Shown: piece after piece, positions 23,533 to 31,031 of the stretch | How the letters are laid out: each line of letters opens with the position of its first letter | Position numbering within the stretch: position 1 is the stretch's first letter | Assembly (NCBI GenBank): GCA_017454165.1 | Contig: JAFTDN010000052.1 | Span: 1 to 44,044 of the forward strand | Direction: 5' to 3' | Source of the DNA: Bacteroidales bacterium | GTDB lineage: Bacteria; Bacteroidota; Bacteroidia; Bacteroidales; Tenuifilaceae | Length of the DNA: 44,044 bases | The notes under the pieces: generated by a model | What the model was told of the DNA's origin: nothing | The model's database searches: none | The model's input: the letters and a program-made list of their open reading frames with translations, nothing else | Program-made: the position numbers and the translations under genes

Positions 23533-24627
23533 CTACCCCTTGCCCTGCTGCCGCTTGATGAACGCCACCGAATCGCCCCACTCGTTGTATAAGATATTGT
23601 GGTTCACGACTTTCATGCGCATATCGAGGCAGTGGAAGCACTCCTCGGGACGGTCGCCCACGCAGGCCTTGTCGGGGTAAATCAGGTACTCCTCGCGGTA
23701 GCGCTGCGGGGTGAGGTTGGGCATAATCACGTTGGCCCCCGCCATGACAGCCTTTTCGCGGCCAAAGGCATCGAGCGTCTGGTTGGCCGTGGCCGATACC
23801 ATGTTGATCTCGGGCATCATGATGCGCAGCGTAGCTATCATTTTAAGCGTCAGCTTGATGCGCTCCTCCTTGGATGGAATTTGGTCGCGCAGCGCCCATA
23901 GCGGGGTATCGGGATGCGGGATGAATGGCCCCAGCCCCACCATGGCCACGTCCTTGCTGCGGAAGAACAGCAGGTCGTCGGCCAGATGCTCAAGGGTTTG
24001 ACCGGGCAGGCCCACCATCACCCCCGTGCCAGTCTGATAGCCTATACCCAGCAAGGTATCTATGCATTCGAGCCTACGCTCGAAGCTGTGCTCGGGCGTA
24101 TCGGGGTGTATGCTGTAGTACAGCTCGCGGGTCGAAGACTCGATGCGCAGCAAGTAGCGGTGCGCCCCCGCATCGAACCACCGGCGGTACACCTCCTCCG
24201 TCTGCTCGCCACACGACAGGGTGATGCCCAATTTGCCATCGGATAGCCGCTTTATAGCCCTCAGCACGCGCTCTACGCCATCGACAAATTCGCAGTCGGT
24301 GCGCTCGCCGCTCTGTATGGCCATGGAGCCATAGCCCAGCTCAAGGGCCGTGCGGGCGCACTGCAGCACCTCTTCGTCGGACACCGTGTAGCGCACCACT
24401 TTGCTGTTCTGCTTCCGCAAGCCGCAGTACATGCAGCTTTTACGGCATTTATTGCTGTACTCCACCAGCCCGCGTAGGTGTACGTTGTTGTCCAAATGCT
24501 TGAGCTTAGTGGCCAATGCATAATCTAGCAGGGCCTGCAGCTCATCGCCCTGCGCACCCAGTAGGCGCACTATGTCGGGCCGCTCTAAACGCGGCTTACG
24601 GAGCACATCATCCATCGACTGAAGCAT
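23533..24627 (-). CDS. hydE: [FeFe]-hydrogenase H-cluster maturase (radical SAM)
   Basis: 364 residues. Radical-SAM motif CRKSCMYCG preceded by RGLVEYSNK, as in HydE. Further family stretches are YGSMAIQSGER, GITLSCGEQ, HRYLLRIESS, GLPGQTLEHLADDL and a C-terminal ANVIMPNLTPQRYRE. HydE helps build the diiron subcluster of [FeFe]-hydrogenase together with HydF and HydG. Neither they nor the hydrogenase lie in this window, so they must be elsewhere or absent. Related methylornithine (PylB) and biotin synthases were considered; the CG-x-R region and C-terminal pattern favour HydE. It has its own minus-strand promoter motif at 24683-24690. Confidence 0.87.
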   Translation of the reverse strand: MLQSMDDVLRKPRLERPDIVRLLGAQGDELQALLDYALATKLKHLDNNVHLRGLVEYSNKCRKSCMYCGLRKQNSKVVRYTVSDEEVLQCARTALELGYGSMAIQSGERTDCEFVDGVERVLRAIKRLSDGKLGITLSCGEQTEEVYRRWFDAGAHRYLLRIESSTRELYYSIHPDTPEHSFERRLECIDTLLGIGYQTGTGVMVGLPGQTLEHLADDLLFFRSKDVAMVGLGPFIPHPDTPLWALRDQIPSKEERIKLTLKMIATLRIMMPEINMVSATANQTLDAFGREKAVMAGANVIMPNLTPQRYREEYLIYPDKACVGDRPEECFHCLDMRMKVVNHNILYNEWGDSVAFIKRQQGKG

Positions 24628-24682
24628 AATCAGTTATATGTCAATATTATACAACCAAGCACTACAATATCAATGTACAGCG

Positions 24683-24690
24683 CAAAATTA
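24683..24690 (-). promoter_or_regulatory. -7 promoter element for hydE
   Basis: Minus strand TAATTTTG, exact TAnnTTTG, 56 bases before the ATG. It is back to back with the purS element at 24712-24719. Confidence 0.5.
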
Positions 24691-24711
24691 CTACATGTCC
24701 ACAAAAAGCGC

Positions 24712-24719
24712 TACATTTG
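24712..24719 (+). promoter_or_regulatory. -7 promoter element for purS
   Basis: TACATTTG, exact TAnnTTTG, 21 bases before the ATG. Confidence 0.55.
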
Positions 24720-24740
24720 CGGCTGCAAACTTCCCTAGCT

Positions 24741-24995
24741 ATGAAATTCATCGCAGAAATCAACGTGATGCCGCTCAGGGCCCTGCTCGACCCGCAGGGC
24801 AAAGCGGTGAACGCTACCCTACACGGCAATGGTTACCCCAATATCGATGGGGTGCGCATAGGCAAACACATCTCCCTCGAGATTGAGGCCGACAGCCGCG
24901 AGGCAGCCGCGAGGCAGGTGGAGGAGGTATGCGCACGTGTGCTGTCGAACCCCGTGATGGAGGGCTTCGACTTCCAGCTCACGGAGCCCGCTTAG
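24741..24995 (+). CDS. purS: Phosphoribosylformylglycinamidine synthase subunit PurS
   Basis: 84 residues, the usual PurS length. MKFIAEINVMPLRALLDPQG, GVRIGKHISLEIEA and a C-terminal LSNPVMEGFDFQL match the family. PurS links PurL and PurQ in the small-subunit form of the enzyme that makes FGAM in purine synthesis. No purL or purQ is next to it. Its TAG stop overlaps the stop of the convergent DAHP synthase gene (four bases shared, 24992-24995). Confidence 0.9.
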   Translation: MKFIAEINVMPLRALLDPQGKAVNATLHGNGYPNIDGVRIGKHISLEIEADSREAAARQVEEVCARVLSNPVMEGFDFQLTEPA

Positions 24996-26098
24996 TCCCC
25001 ATTGCGGGGGGCTTCTCCCCGTATGATCTCGGCTTGCCGCTTGATGGATTCCTTGTGCACCAACTCGAGCAGGCTGGTTATGTACTCCGCGCTCAGGCCC
25101 AGCCCCAGCCCCTGCGCGGTGCGCGACTCGCGTATGCGCTGCCAGCGCTGCTGCTGCACCACGGTTACGTTGCTGTCGCGCTTGCAGCGGGCGATCTGCT
25201 CAACGAGCCGCATCCGGTTCGACAGCAGCTCGAGCACCTGCATGTCGATTGAATCGATGGCAGCGCGGGTCTGCTCTATGGCTCCCATGTAGAGCCTGTC
25301 AGAGCTCGATGGGACGGGGAACACCAAGTGCTCAAGCAGCAGCCCAAAGGCCTCGGGGGTCAGCTGCTGCTGGGCATCGCTGAGGGCGTGCGGGGGTTCG
25401 GGGTGCACCTCCACCATCAGCCCATCGAACGAGAGGTTGAGCGCGTGCTGCGCCACCTCGTGCACCAGCTCGGCCCTCCCCGCTATGTGGCTGGGGTCGC
25501 CTATTATGGGCAACTGCGGCATACGGCTGCGCAGGTCGATGGGGACCTCCCACTTGGGTACGTTGCGCATGTGCGCTTGCGCGTAGGGGTAGAACCCCCT
25601 GTGCACTGCGGCCAGCTTGCGCACCCCCATCCGCGCTAGGCGCTCTATGGCGCCCATCCACAGGTCGAGATCGGGCATGAGGGGGTTTTTCACCAACACG
25701 GGGATGTCGGCCTGGGCCAGCTCGACCGAGAGCATGTCCATGGAGAAGGGGTTGGCCACCGTGCGTGCTCCAACCCACACCATGTCCACGCCGTGCTCTA
25801 CGGCCTGCCGCACGTGCTCAGGGATGGCCACCTCGGTGATGGTGAGCAGCCCCGTCTCGCACTTCACCCGTTGCAACCAGCGCAGAGCCTGGCACCCCAT
25901 GCCCTCGAAGCGCCCTGGCCGGGTGCGGGGCTTCCATACGCCCGCCCTGAACACCTTCGTCCGCCCGTCACGAGCCAGCGCGGTGGCGGTGTGCATCACC
26001 TGCTGCTCGGACTCGGCGCTGCATGGCCCTGCAATAATCAGGGGCGCAGCCAAGCCGTTGTACCAAGTGCTTATGGGGGCGATGTCGGGGAGCATCAT
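24992..26098 (-). CDS. Bifunctional DAHP synthase-chorismate mutase
   Basis: Fusion enzyme of aromatic amino-acid synthesis. Residues about 10-265 form a type I-beta 3-deoxy-7-phosphoheptulonate synthase: IIAGPCSAES, FRAGVWKPRTRPGRFEG, GARTVANPF, VLVKNPLMPD, VHRGFYPY and IGDPSHIAG. Residues about 280-360 form an AroQ-type chorismate mutase (AIDSIDMQVLELLSNRMRLV, IARCKRD, then QQQRW). Such fusions often let the mutase domain mediate feedback control. I start at ATG 26098 (368 residues). The frame is open to a TTG at 26116, but that lies in the T-run of the rpsT terminator. It is reached by read-through from rpsT or by an unrecognised promoter. Confidence 0.94.
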   Translation of the reverse strand: MMLPDIAPISTWYNGLAAPLIIAGPCSAESEQQVMHTATALARDGRTKVFRAGVWKPRTRPGRFEGMGCQALRWLQRVKCETGLLTITEVAIPEHVRQAVEHGVDMVWVGARTVANPFSMDMLSVELAQADIPVLVKNPLMPDLDLWMGAIERLARMGVRKLAAVHRGFYPYAQAHMRNVPKWEVPIDLRSRMPQLPIIGDPSHIAGRAELVHEVAQHALNLSFDGLMVEVHPEPPHALSDAQQQLTPEAFGLLLEHLVFPVPSSSDRLYMGAIEQTRAAIDSIDMQVLELLSNRMRLVEQIARCKRDSNVTVVQQQRWQRIRESRTAQGLGLGLSAEYITSLLELVHKESIKRQAEIIRGEAPRNGD

Positions 26099-26114
26099 GG
26101 AGCTAGACAAACGC

Positions 26115-26136
26115 AAAAAGCCCCTTGCTGGGGCTT
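26115..26136 (-). terminator. Intrinsic terminator downstream of rpsT
   Basis: On the minus strand AAGCCCC-AGCAA-GGGGCTT (26136-26118) followed by TTT: a canonical rho-independent terminator 22 bases beyond the rpsT stop. Confidence 0.85.
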
Positions 26137-26158
26137 ATGCTGGAATAGCAAGAGTGGT

Positions 26159-26413
26159 CTACTGTAAAGCGTTTACGTGCTTCTGTATGGAACTTTTCAG
26201 GTTGGCCGCCTTATTAGCGTGGATTACATTCTTTTTGGCCAGCTTGTCGAGCATTTTGGTCACCTTGGGCAGCATCTCCGAGGCGGTGCTCCTGTCGGTG
26301 GTATTCCTTATGGCCTTAAGCGCATTGCGCATGGTTTTGGAGTAGTATCGATTCTCCAGCCGGCGGGTCTCCGTTTGCCTAATCCTCTTCAGGGACGATT
26401 TGTGGTTTGCCAT
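26159..26413 (-). CDS. rpsT: 30S ribosomal protein S20
   Basis: 84 residues, begins [19 protein letters not shown] and ends [16 protein letters not shown], the S20 pattern. It binds 16S rRNA early in 30S assembly. It lies 39 bases downstream of tRNA-Glu on the same strand with one promoter motif upstream of both, so the two are probably co-transcribed. A strong terminator follows. Confidence 0.98.
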   Translation of the reverse strand: MANHKSSLKRIRQTETRRLENRYYSKTMRNALKAIRNTTDRSTASEMLPKVTKMLDKLAKKNVIHANKAANLKSSIQKHVNALQ

Positions 26414-26452
26414 CTCGTAGCGAATGAGTAAATGAATTCGTGTTATCTCTCG

Positions 26453-26524
26453 TAGCGCGTAGGGGAATCGAACCCCTATTGCAAGAATGAAAATCTTGAG
26501 TACTAACCGTTATACGAACGCGCC
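26453..26524 (-). tRNA. tRNA-Glu (anticodon TTC)
   Basis: Minus-strand cloverleaf: acceptor GGCGCGT pairs with ACGCGCT (G-U at the first pair), D-arm GTA...TAC with TAACGGTTAG, anticodon stem CAAGA/TCTTG with loop TTTTCAT giving anticodon TTC, variable CAATA, T-arm AGGGG-TTCGATT-CCCCT. CCA is not encoded. 72 nt. Confidence 0.96.
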
Positions 26525-26534
26525 AAATCGGCGG

Positions 26535-26542
26535 CAAAGGTA
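26535..26542 (-). promoter_or_regulatory. -7 promoter element for tRNA-Glu and rpsT
   Basis: Minus strand TACCTTTG, exact TAnnTTTG, 10 bases before the tRNA 5' end. Confidence 0.65.
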
Positions 26543-26614
26543 CTCATTTTTTTTATGCCGCCAAGATTTCCCCATAAAATTTTGTGCTGCTGGCATGTCC
26601 TCCATCCCATGCAA

Positions 26615-27016
26615 CTAGAATAGGGAGGCCATCGCACGGCATGTGTAGACGATAAGCGGCCACAGGCATAGCACGAACAGCACGACCGAGAGGGCTATGT
26701 CGGCCAGCAACACCGCCCGGCCCCGGATGGCCCAGCGGGCGGCAAGCAGCCGCAATGGCAGCTGTAGTGCAAAAAAGGCAAAAACACGCAGCGCATGGGG
26801 GTTCATGGCCTGCGCCTCGACCAGCCGCCCGCGCACTATGAGGGCGAACGCTCTGGATAGGCCACGGCTGGGCGGATGTGCTCCAGTTAGCTGGCTGAGC
26901 ATGGCTGGCACTGGCAGACGGTTGCCCAGCAGCAGCGGGTAGAGCAGCACAACCGTCAGCCCAAGGGCTAGCAGCAAGCTACAGGCCCTATAAGGGTTAC
27001 GCAACGGGAGCATCAT
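26615..27016 (-). CDS. DUF2752-like membrane protein
   Basis: 133 residues with three hydrophobic segments (SLLLALGLTVVLLYPLLL, FAFFALQLPLRLLAA, IALSVVLFVLCLWPLIVY). The central RGLSRAFALIVRGRLVEAQAMNP matches the DUF2752 core (GLTRAFLALLxGxxxxALxxNP), but the usual preceding CPxCG is replaced by HPPSRG, so the cysteines are missing. Function unknown. Its ATG overlaps the upstream gene stop by four bases, indicating coupling. Confidence 0.75.
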   Translation of the reverse strand: MMLPLRNPYRACSLLLALGLTVVLLYPLLLGNRLPVPAMLSQLTGAHPPSRGLSRAFALIVRGRLVEAQAMNPHALRVFAFFALQLPLRLLAARWAIRGRAVLLADIALSVVLFVLCLWPLIVYTCRAMASLF

Positions 27017-27573
27017 CGCCGCCCGCTTTTGAAACTTATCGTAGTCTGGCCCGCGCTATCCTGAATGCTCACAACGTTTAGGCTGTCGGCTGCGAGCAAG
27101 CGCAGCTGCTCCTCCAGCCCCTTCGTGCGTACACGCAGCCGCACAGAGCCACCGCTATCAGCCGTGCGCACCTCTACGTCCAGCTCCTCGTGCTCAAATT
27201 CATCCAACTCGCCCGTCGCATCCAGCGCATCGCCGATGCGGGCCAAAACCCTCAAACCCGAGCTCCCTGTGCTTGACCCCATGGTGCTGTTGAGCCGCTC
27301 CGCACGGACGAGCCCCAGCATCCATGCGCAGGATACGCATATGGCTACCATCGTCAGCACTAGGCCGCCGATGGCCAAGCCCTTGGGGGCATTGCGGTTC
27401 ACGGCCAGCACCAACGATACAACACTGAATATGAGGGCGATGCCGCCAGGTATTACGGCAAACATGCCTATGCATGGGACGAACGCCAGCACTAGGGCTA
27501 TGATGGCCAGCACTAGCCCTATTATGCCCGATGTTTGGCCCGCAGGGGGCTGAATAGAATACTCGTTGCTCAT
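27013..27573 (-). CDS. DUF4190-type membrane protein with C-terminal soluble domain
   Basis: 186 residues. A short polar N-terminus precedes two or three membrane segments (IIGLVLAIIALVLAFVPCIG, VIPGGIALIFSVVSLVLAV, GLAIGGLVLTMVAICVSCAW) with the GxxSxxxA-type spacing of DUF4190 proteins. About 95 non-membrane residues with charged blocks (ELDEFEHEELDVEV) follow. Function unknown. Co-translated with the DUF2752-like protein. No clear promoter consensus upstream. Confidence 0.72.
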   Translation of the reverse strand: MSNEYSIQPPAGQTSGIIGLVLAIIALVLAFVPCIGMFAVIPGGIALIFSVVSLVLAVNRNAPKGLAIGGLVLTMVAICVSCAWMLGLVRAERLNSTMGSSTGSSGLRVLARIGDALDATGELDEFEHEELDVEVRTADSGGSVRLRVRTKGLEEQLRLLAADSLNVVSIQDSAGQTTISFKSGRR

Positions 27574-27714
27574 ACGCTACGCGGTTTTTATCATGTTGCC
27601 TCTCTGTGGAGAGACGAATTCTGGGGGCTCTTTGTTGCACGGTCTAAAAAAGTTTGCCGGCCCAACGCCGTGCTCTTTTTGATATTTGCGGACTACGATG
27701 TATTTTTGTGCTAT

Positions 27715-28956
27715 ATGAGGTTCGAACATTTCGTAGCCAAGCACTTGCTTCAGGGCACCAATGGGCAAAGCCTATCGGGCCCGTTCGTTCGCATCTCCAC
27801 CGCCGCTGTGGCCCTGAGCCTATGCATCATGCTGATTACGGTGTCCATCATCGCTGGTTTCAGGGACGAGATAAGCGGCAAGGCTTACGGCATGGGCGGG
27901 CATCTGCAGATCACCAACTACGATGCCAACGCCTCGTTCGAGTCCACGCCCATATACTCTGACCTCGACTGCCTCGACAGCGTGCGCGCCCTGCCCGAGG
28001 TGGTGCGCCTACAGGCCTTCGCCACCAAGGCGGGCATCATCAAGACGGGCACCGACATCGAGGGCGTGGTGCTCAAAGGGGTGGGCACCGACTACGACTG
28101 GCAGTTCTACAACGAGCATCTGGTAGGTGGCTCGGTATTCGAGCCGAACGACTCGACCACCAGCAACAGCACGCTGATTTCGAAGATAATGGCCGACAAG
28201 CTGCACCTCGGGGTGGGCGACACCTACGATGTGTTCTTCGTGCAGACCCCGCCCCGGTACCGTCGGTTCACCGTGGCGGGCATCTACAGCACCCAGCTCA
28301 CCGAATTCGACAGGATTTTCGCCCTATGCGACATCAAGCACATACAGCGCATAAGCGGGTGGCAGCCGAATCAGGTTACGGGCTTCGAGGTATTCGTAAA
28401 CGACACACGCAACCTCGATGAGCTGCGCTGGCGGGTGGACGATGTGGCCGGCACCATATTCATGGAGGACTACTCCAAGCTGCGCGTGATGAGCCTGCCC
28501 GATAAGTACCCGGGCATATTTGACTGGATGAACCTACAGCGGCTCAACGCCAGCGTGCTCATCGTGCTCATGCTGGTGGTGGCCGGCATCAACATGATCT
28601 CGGGCCTACTCATCATCATCATAGAACGCACGGGCGTGGTGGGCCTGCTCAAGGCCATGGGCGCGTTGAACCGCAGCGTGCGGCTCATCTTCCTGCTACA
28701 GGCCGCCCGCATCATGCTACGGGGGCTGCTCGTGGGCAATGCCATCGGGCTGGGGCTATGCCTGCTGCAGCGGCACACGGGCCTAGTACGCCTCAACGAG
28801 GAGTTCTACTTCCTCTCGCAGGTGCCCATCAGCATTGTCCCGTGGCATGTGCTGCTGCTCAACGTGGTAGCCTTCTCTGTGGGCATCGCCATGCTGGTGC
28901 TGCCCTCAATGGTGGTGTCGCGCATAAGCCCCGACAAAACGCTGAAATTCAACTAA
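27715..28956 (+). CDS. LolC/E-like FtsX-family ABC transporter permease
   Basis: 413 residues from ATG 27715 (MRFEHFVAKHLLQG). One N-terminal membrane helix (ISTAAVALSLCIMLITVSIIAGF), a periplasmic MacB_PCD-type domain (about 55-270) and three C-terminal helices with the FtsX core (LNASVLIVLMLVVAGINMIS to ERTGVVGLLKAMGA). This is the LolE/LolC layout used to extract lipoproteins from the inner membrane; no LolD ATPase is adjacent. Promoter-like GATATTTG (27681-27688) and TATTTTTG (27701-27708) precede the ATG. An upstream open extension to 27535 crosses these and is not used. Overlaps nothing; an LPP20 lipoprotein follows at 10 bases. Confidence 0.88.
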   Translation: MRFEHFVAKHLLQGTNGQSLSGPFVRISTAAVALSLCIMLITVSIIAGFRDEISGKAYGMGGHLQITNYDANASFESTPIYSDLDCLDSVRALPEVVRLQAFATKAGIIKTGTDIEGVVLKGVGTDYDWQFYNEHLVGGSVFEPNDSTTSNSTLISKIMADKLHLGVGDTYDVFFVQTPPRYRRFTVAGIYSTQLTEFDRIFALCDIKHIQRISGWQPNQVTGFEVFVNDTRNLDELRWRVDDVAGTIFMEDYSKLRVMSLPDKYPGIFDWMNLQRLNASVLIVLMLVVAGINMISGLLIIIIERTGVVGLLKAMGALNRSVRLIFLLQAARIMLRGLLVGNAIGLGLCLLQRHTGLVRLNEEFYFLSQVPISIVPWHVLLLNVVAFSVGIAMLVLPSMVVSRISPDKTLKFN

Positions 28957-28966
28957 CATCAAGCAA

Positions 28967-29326
28967 ATGAGCCATTCCGTCATCAACCCCCTAATGATTA
29001 TGCTCGTAGCCATCTCGGTGGCGGCGGGCTGCGGGAGGACGCACCGGGGCGGCACGGGGGAGCACTGCGCCTGCGAGGTGCCAGAGTGGTACTCCAAGCC
29101 GACCGTTGCGCCCGGCCTGCACATCGGGGTGGGCCTAGGCACCGACAGCGATCAGCGTGTGGCTGAGCGCAAGGCCATCATGCAGGCCAACCTCGACCTG
29201 GCCAAGCGTATCATGGCCTCGGACAATCCGAGCGCGACACCCAGCGTGGGCGTCGCACGCATGGAGGTAAGCCAGAGCGATGGTACTTTCTGCGTGTACG
29301 CGATGGTGCAGGCGAAAAAAGATTGA
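28967..29326 (+). CDS. LPP20-family lipoprotein
   Basis: 119 residues. Lipobox VAAGC at about residue 22. The rest matches the LPP20 pattern: VPEWYSKPTVAPGLHIGVG, then DQRVAERKAIMQANLDLAKRI. Function unknown; members are outer-membrane lipoproteins. It lies 10 bases after the LolE-like permease and is probably co-transcribed with it. Confidence 0.8.
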   Translation: MSHSVINPLMIMLVAISVAAGCGRTHRGGTGEHCACEVPEWYSKPTVAPGLHIGVGLGTDSDQRVAERKAIMQANLDLAKRIMASDNPSATPSVGVARMEVSQSDGTFCVYAMVQAKKD

Positions 29327-29333
29327 GCGGGCA

Positions 29334-29966
29334 TTATTTGCGGCCAAAGTCGGCGGGGATTTCGCCCCAAGCCTGCGTGTCCCACTTGATGATGGGGTTG
29401 CTGAAGGCATTGTCGTGCAGCCAGCGCTCGGCCCGACCTATTAGCTCGAATAGCACGGCATTGCGGGGGGTGGGCTGCATTTTGGTATTGGCCTGTTTGC
29501 GCCGCACCCAGGCTATGGCCGTGATGGAGTCGGTGTAGACGGGCAGCGTGCTGTTGCCCTGCTGCTTGAGCAGCGCCAGGGCGTGTACTATGGCCAAAAA
29601 CTCGCCCACGTTGTTGGTGCCATCGGGGATGGGGCCTAGGTGAAACAGCCGCCGCCCTGTCTGTGCGTCCACCCCTTGGTACTCCATGGGGCCGGGCACC
29701 CCGCTGCAAGCGGCATCCACCGCCCACGATGGGAATATTGGCCCAAGCCCTGGCGCAAGGCTGGGCCTAGCCCTGGGGGGCTGCTTCTGGTAGAATGCGC
29801 CATGCCCCATGCGGAAAGCCCGTATGGCCTCGTCCCGCGTCTCAAAGCTTTTGTACCTAGCACCCTCAAAGCCGTCCACCTGCTGCTTGCATTCGCCCCA
29901 GGTGTCGAATATCCCTTGGGCACGGCCCTCCCACACCACGTAGTATTTCTGCTTGATTTTCGCCAT
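29334..29966 (-). CDS. rnhA: Ribonuclease HI with N-terminal viroplasmin domain
   Basis: 210 residues from ATG 29966. The N-terminal hybrid-binding (viroplasmin-like) domain reads KYYVVWEGRAQGIFDTWGECKQQVDGF, with ARYKSFETRDEAIRAF. The C-terminal RNase H fold has its acidic residues: Asp in VDAACSG, Glu in NNVGEFLAI, Asp in VYTDSITAI and the final Asp near ADFGRK or KWDTQAW. It degrades RNA in RNA-DNA hybrids. It starts one base after the DUF4783 stop. Confidence 0.93.
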   Translation of the reverse strand: MAKIKQKYYVVWEGRAQGIFDTWGECKQQVDGFEGARYKSFETRDEAIRAFRMGHGAFYQKQPPRARPSLAPGLGPIFPSWAVDAACSGVPGPMEYQGVDAQTGRRLFHLGPIPDGTNNVGEFLAIVHALALLKQQGNSTLPVYTDSITAIAWVRRKQANTKMQPTPRNAVLFELIGRAERWLHDNAFSNPIIKWDTQAWGEIPADFGRK

Positions 29967-29967
29967 G

Positions 29968-30384
29968 CTAGCGTCCACTACGCTCTACGCGGAGCTGGTG
30001 GATGTAAGAGCGACTGCTCTCGGTTTTTATGAATATGGATACCCTGAAGGTGTCGCCGCTGGTTCGGAGCGAGCCTATGACGAAGGCGGTGCCCTCCTTT
30101 TGTCCCTCATGGGCAATGCTGAACTCGGCGGGATGGTTTTTGGCGAAGAAGTTCTTGAGCAGCAGGGAAGCCTGCGGCTTGCTGTAGAAGTTCTCCTCGC
30201 CCAGCAGGTCAATCTCCACGGTAGGCGAGAAGTGCTGCGCCAGCTGGTCGGCATTGCCCGAGCCGATGGCCTTGGTGGCGTTCTCTATCAGCGCACGGGT
30301 GTCGGACACCTCGGCGCGCAATGCCCCCCCTACCATGCCGAGCAGAGCGGCTGCAACAATCAGTATTCTAGACGCGGTGTACAT
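29968..30384 (-). CDS. Exported DUF4783 family protein
   Basis: 138 residues from ATG 30384. Signal peptide ending GGALRA; the rest is an NTF2/SnoaL-like domain matching DUF4783 (QHFSPTVEIDLLGEENFYSK, LLLKNFFAKNHPAEFSIAHEG, IHQLRVERSG). Function unknown, periplasmic. The frame extends to a TTG (30396) lying inside the promoter element, so the ATG is preferred. First gene of an operon with rnhA. Confidence 0.85.
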   Translation of the reverse strand: MYTASRILIVAAALLGMVGGALRAEVSDTRALIENATKAIGSGNADQLAQHFSPTVEIDLLGEENFYSKPQASLLLKNFFAKNHPAEFSIAHEGQKEGTAFVIGSLRTSGDTFRVSIFIKTESSRSYIHQLRVERSGR

Positions 30385-30393
30385 GGCGTAGCT

Positions 30394-30401
30394 CAAAGAT
30401 A
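30394..30401 (-). promoter_or_regulatory. -7 promoter element for DUF4783-rnhA
   Basis: Minus strand TATCTTTG, exact TAnnTTTG, 10 bases before ATG 30384, implying a nearly leaderless message. Confidence 0.55.
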
Positions 30402-30551
30402 CAAAATATTGTCATCACCACAGCAAACATCAAGCCAACCCATTGCTATTCACAATAAAAAATGCGGTACGCACAGCCAGCCGCCCCCCTATGGTGCGAT
30501 TTTTGTACGGGCGATTGGAGATTTTGTTTACTTTTATGCGGCATTTTACGC

Positions 30552-31025
30552 ATGAAAATTACGCTGATATTGGTTGGTAAAACTGGCAAGCGCTACCTAT
30601 CGGAGGCCTTTGATGAGTACTCCAAGCGCCTGACGCGCTATGTGCGTTTCGAGGTGCGGGTGTTGCCCGAGCTGCGCAGCACCAAGTCGATGCCCGTGGA
30701 GGTACAGCTACAAAAGGAGGCCGAAACCATACTTGCAGCCCTAGGCGATTCGCAGGAGGTGCTGCTGCTCGATGAGCAGGGACGGCAGCCCAGCTCGATG
30801 GAGCTGGCCGCTGAGCTAGAGCATCGGATGGTACGCGGACAGCGCGACATCACCTTCGTGGTGGGAGGGCCATACGGATTTGCTCCAGCGGTGTACCAGC
30901 GGGCCAACGGGCTGCTCTCGCTCTCGCGGCTCACCTTCTCACACCAAATGGTGCGCGTAATCTTTGCCGAGCAGCTCTACCGGGCCTTCACCATCATCAA
31001 CGGTGAGCCGTATCACCACCAGTAA
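30552..31025 (+). CDS. rlmH: 23S rRNA (pseudouridine1915-N3)-methyltransferase
   Basis: 157 residues from ATG 30552 (MKITLILVGKTGKRYL), the canonical start; upstream frame sequence is not family-like. SPOUT-fold SAM enzyme: LLLDEQGRQPSSMELA, the knot motif FVVGGPYGF, and the C-terminal LSLSRLTFSHQMVRVIFAEQ then YHHQ-end. It methylates pseudouridine 1915 in helix 69 of 23S rRNA. A TACTTTTA element (30529-30536) may be its promoter. Six bases before the sensor kinase. Confidence 0.96.
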   Translation: MKITLILVGKTGKRYLSEAFDEYSKRLTRYVRFEVRVLPELRSTKSMPVEVQLQKEAETILAALGDSQEVLLLDEQGRQPSSMELAAELEHRMVRGQRDITFVVGGPYGFAPAVYQRANGLLSLSRLTFSHQMVRVIFAEQLYRAFTIINGEPYHHQ

Positions 31026-31031
31026 TCAGCC

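Noticed and set aside
26099..26116. TTG start extension for the DAHP synthase-chorismate mutase
   Set aside because: It falls in the T-run of the rpsT terminator, so the ATG at 26098 is preferred.
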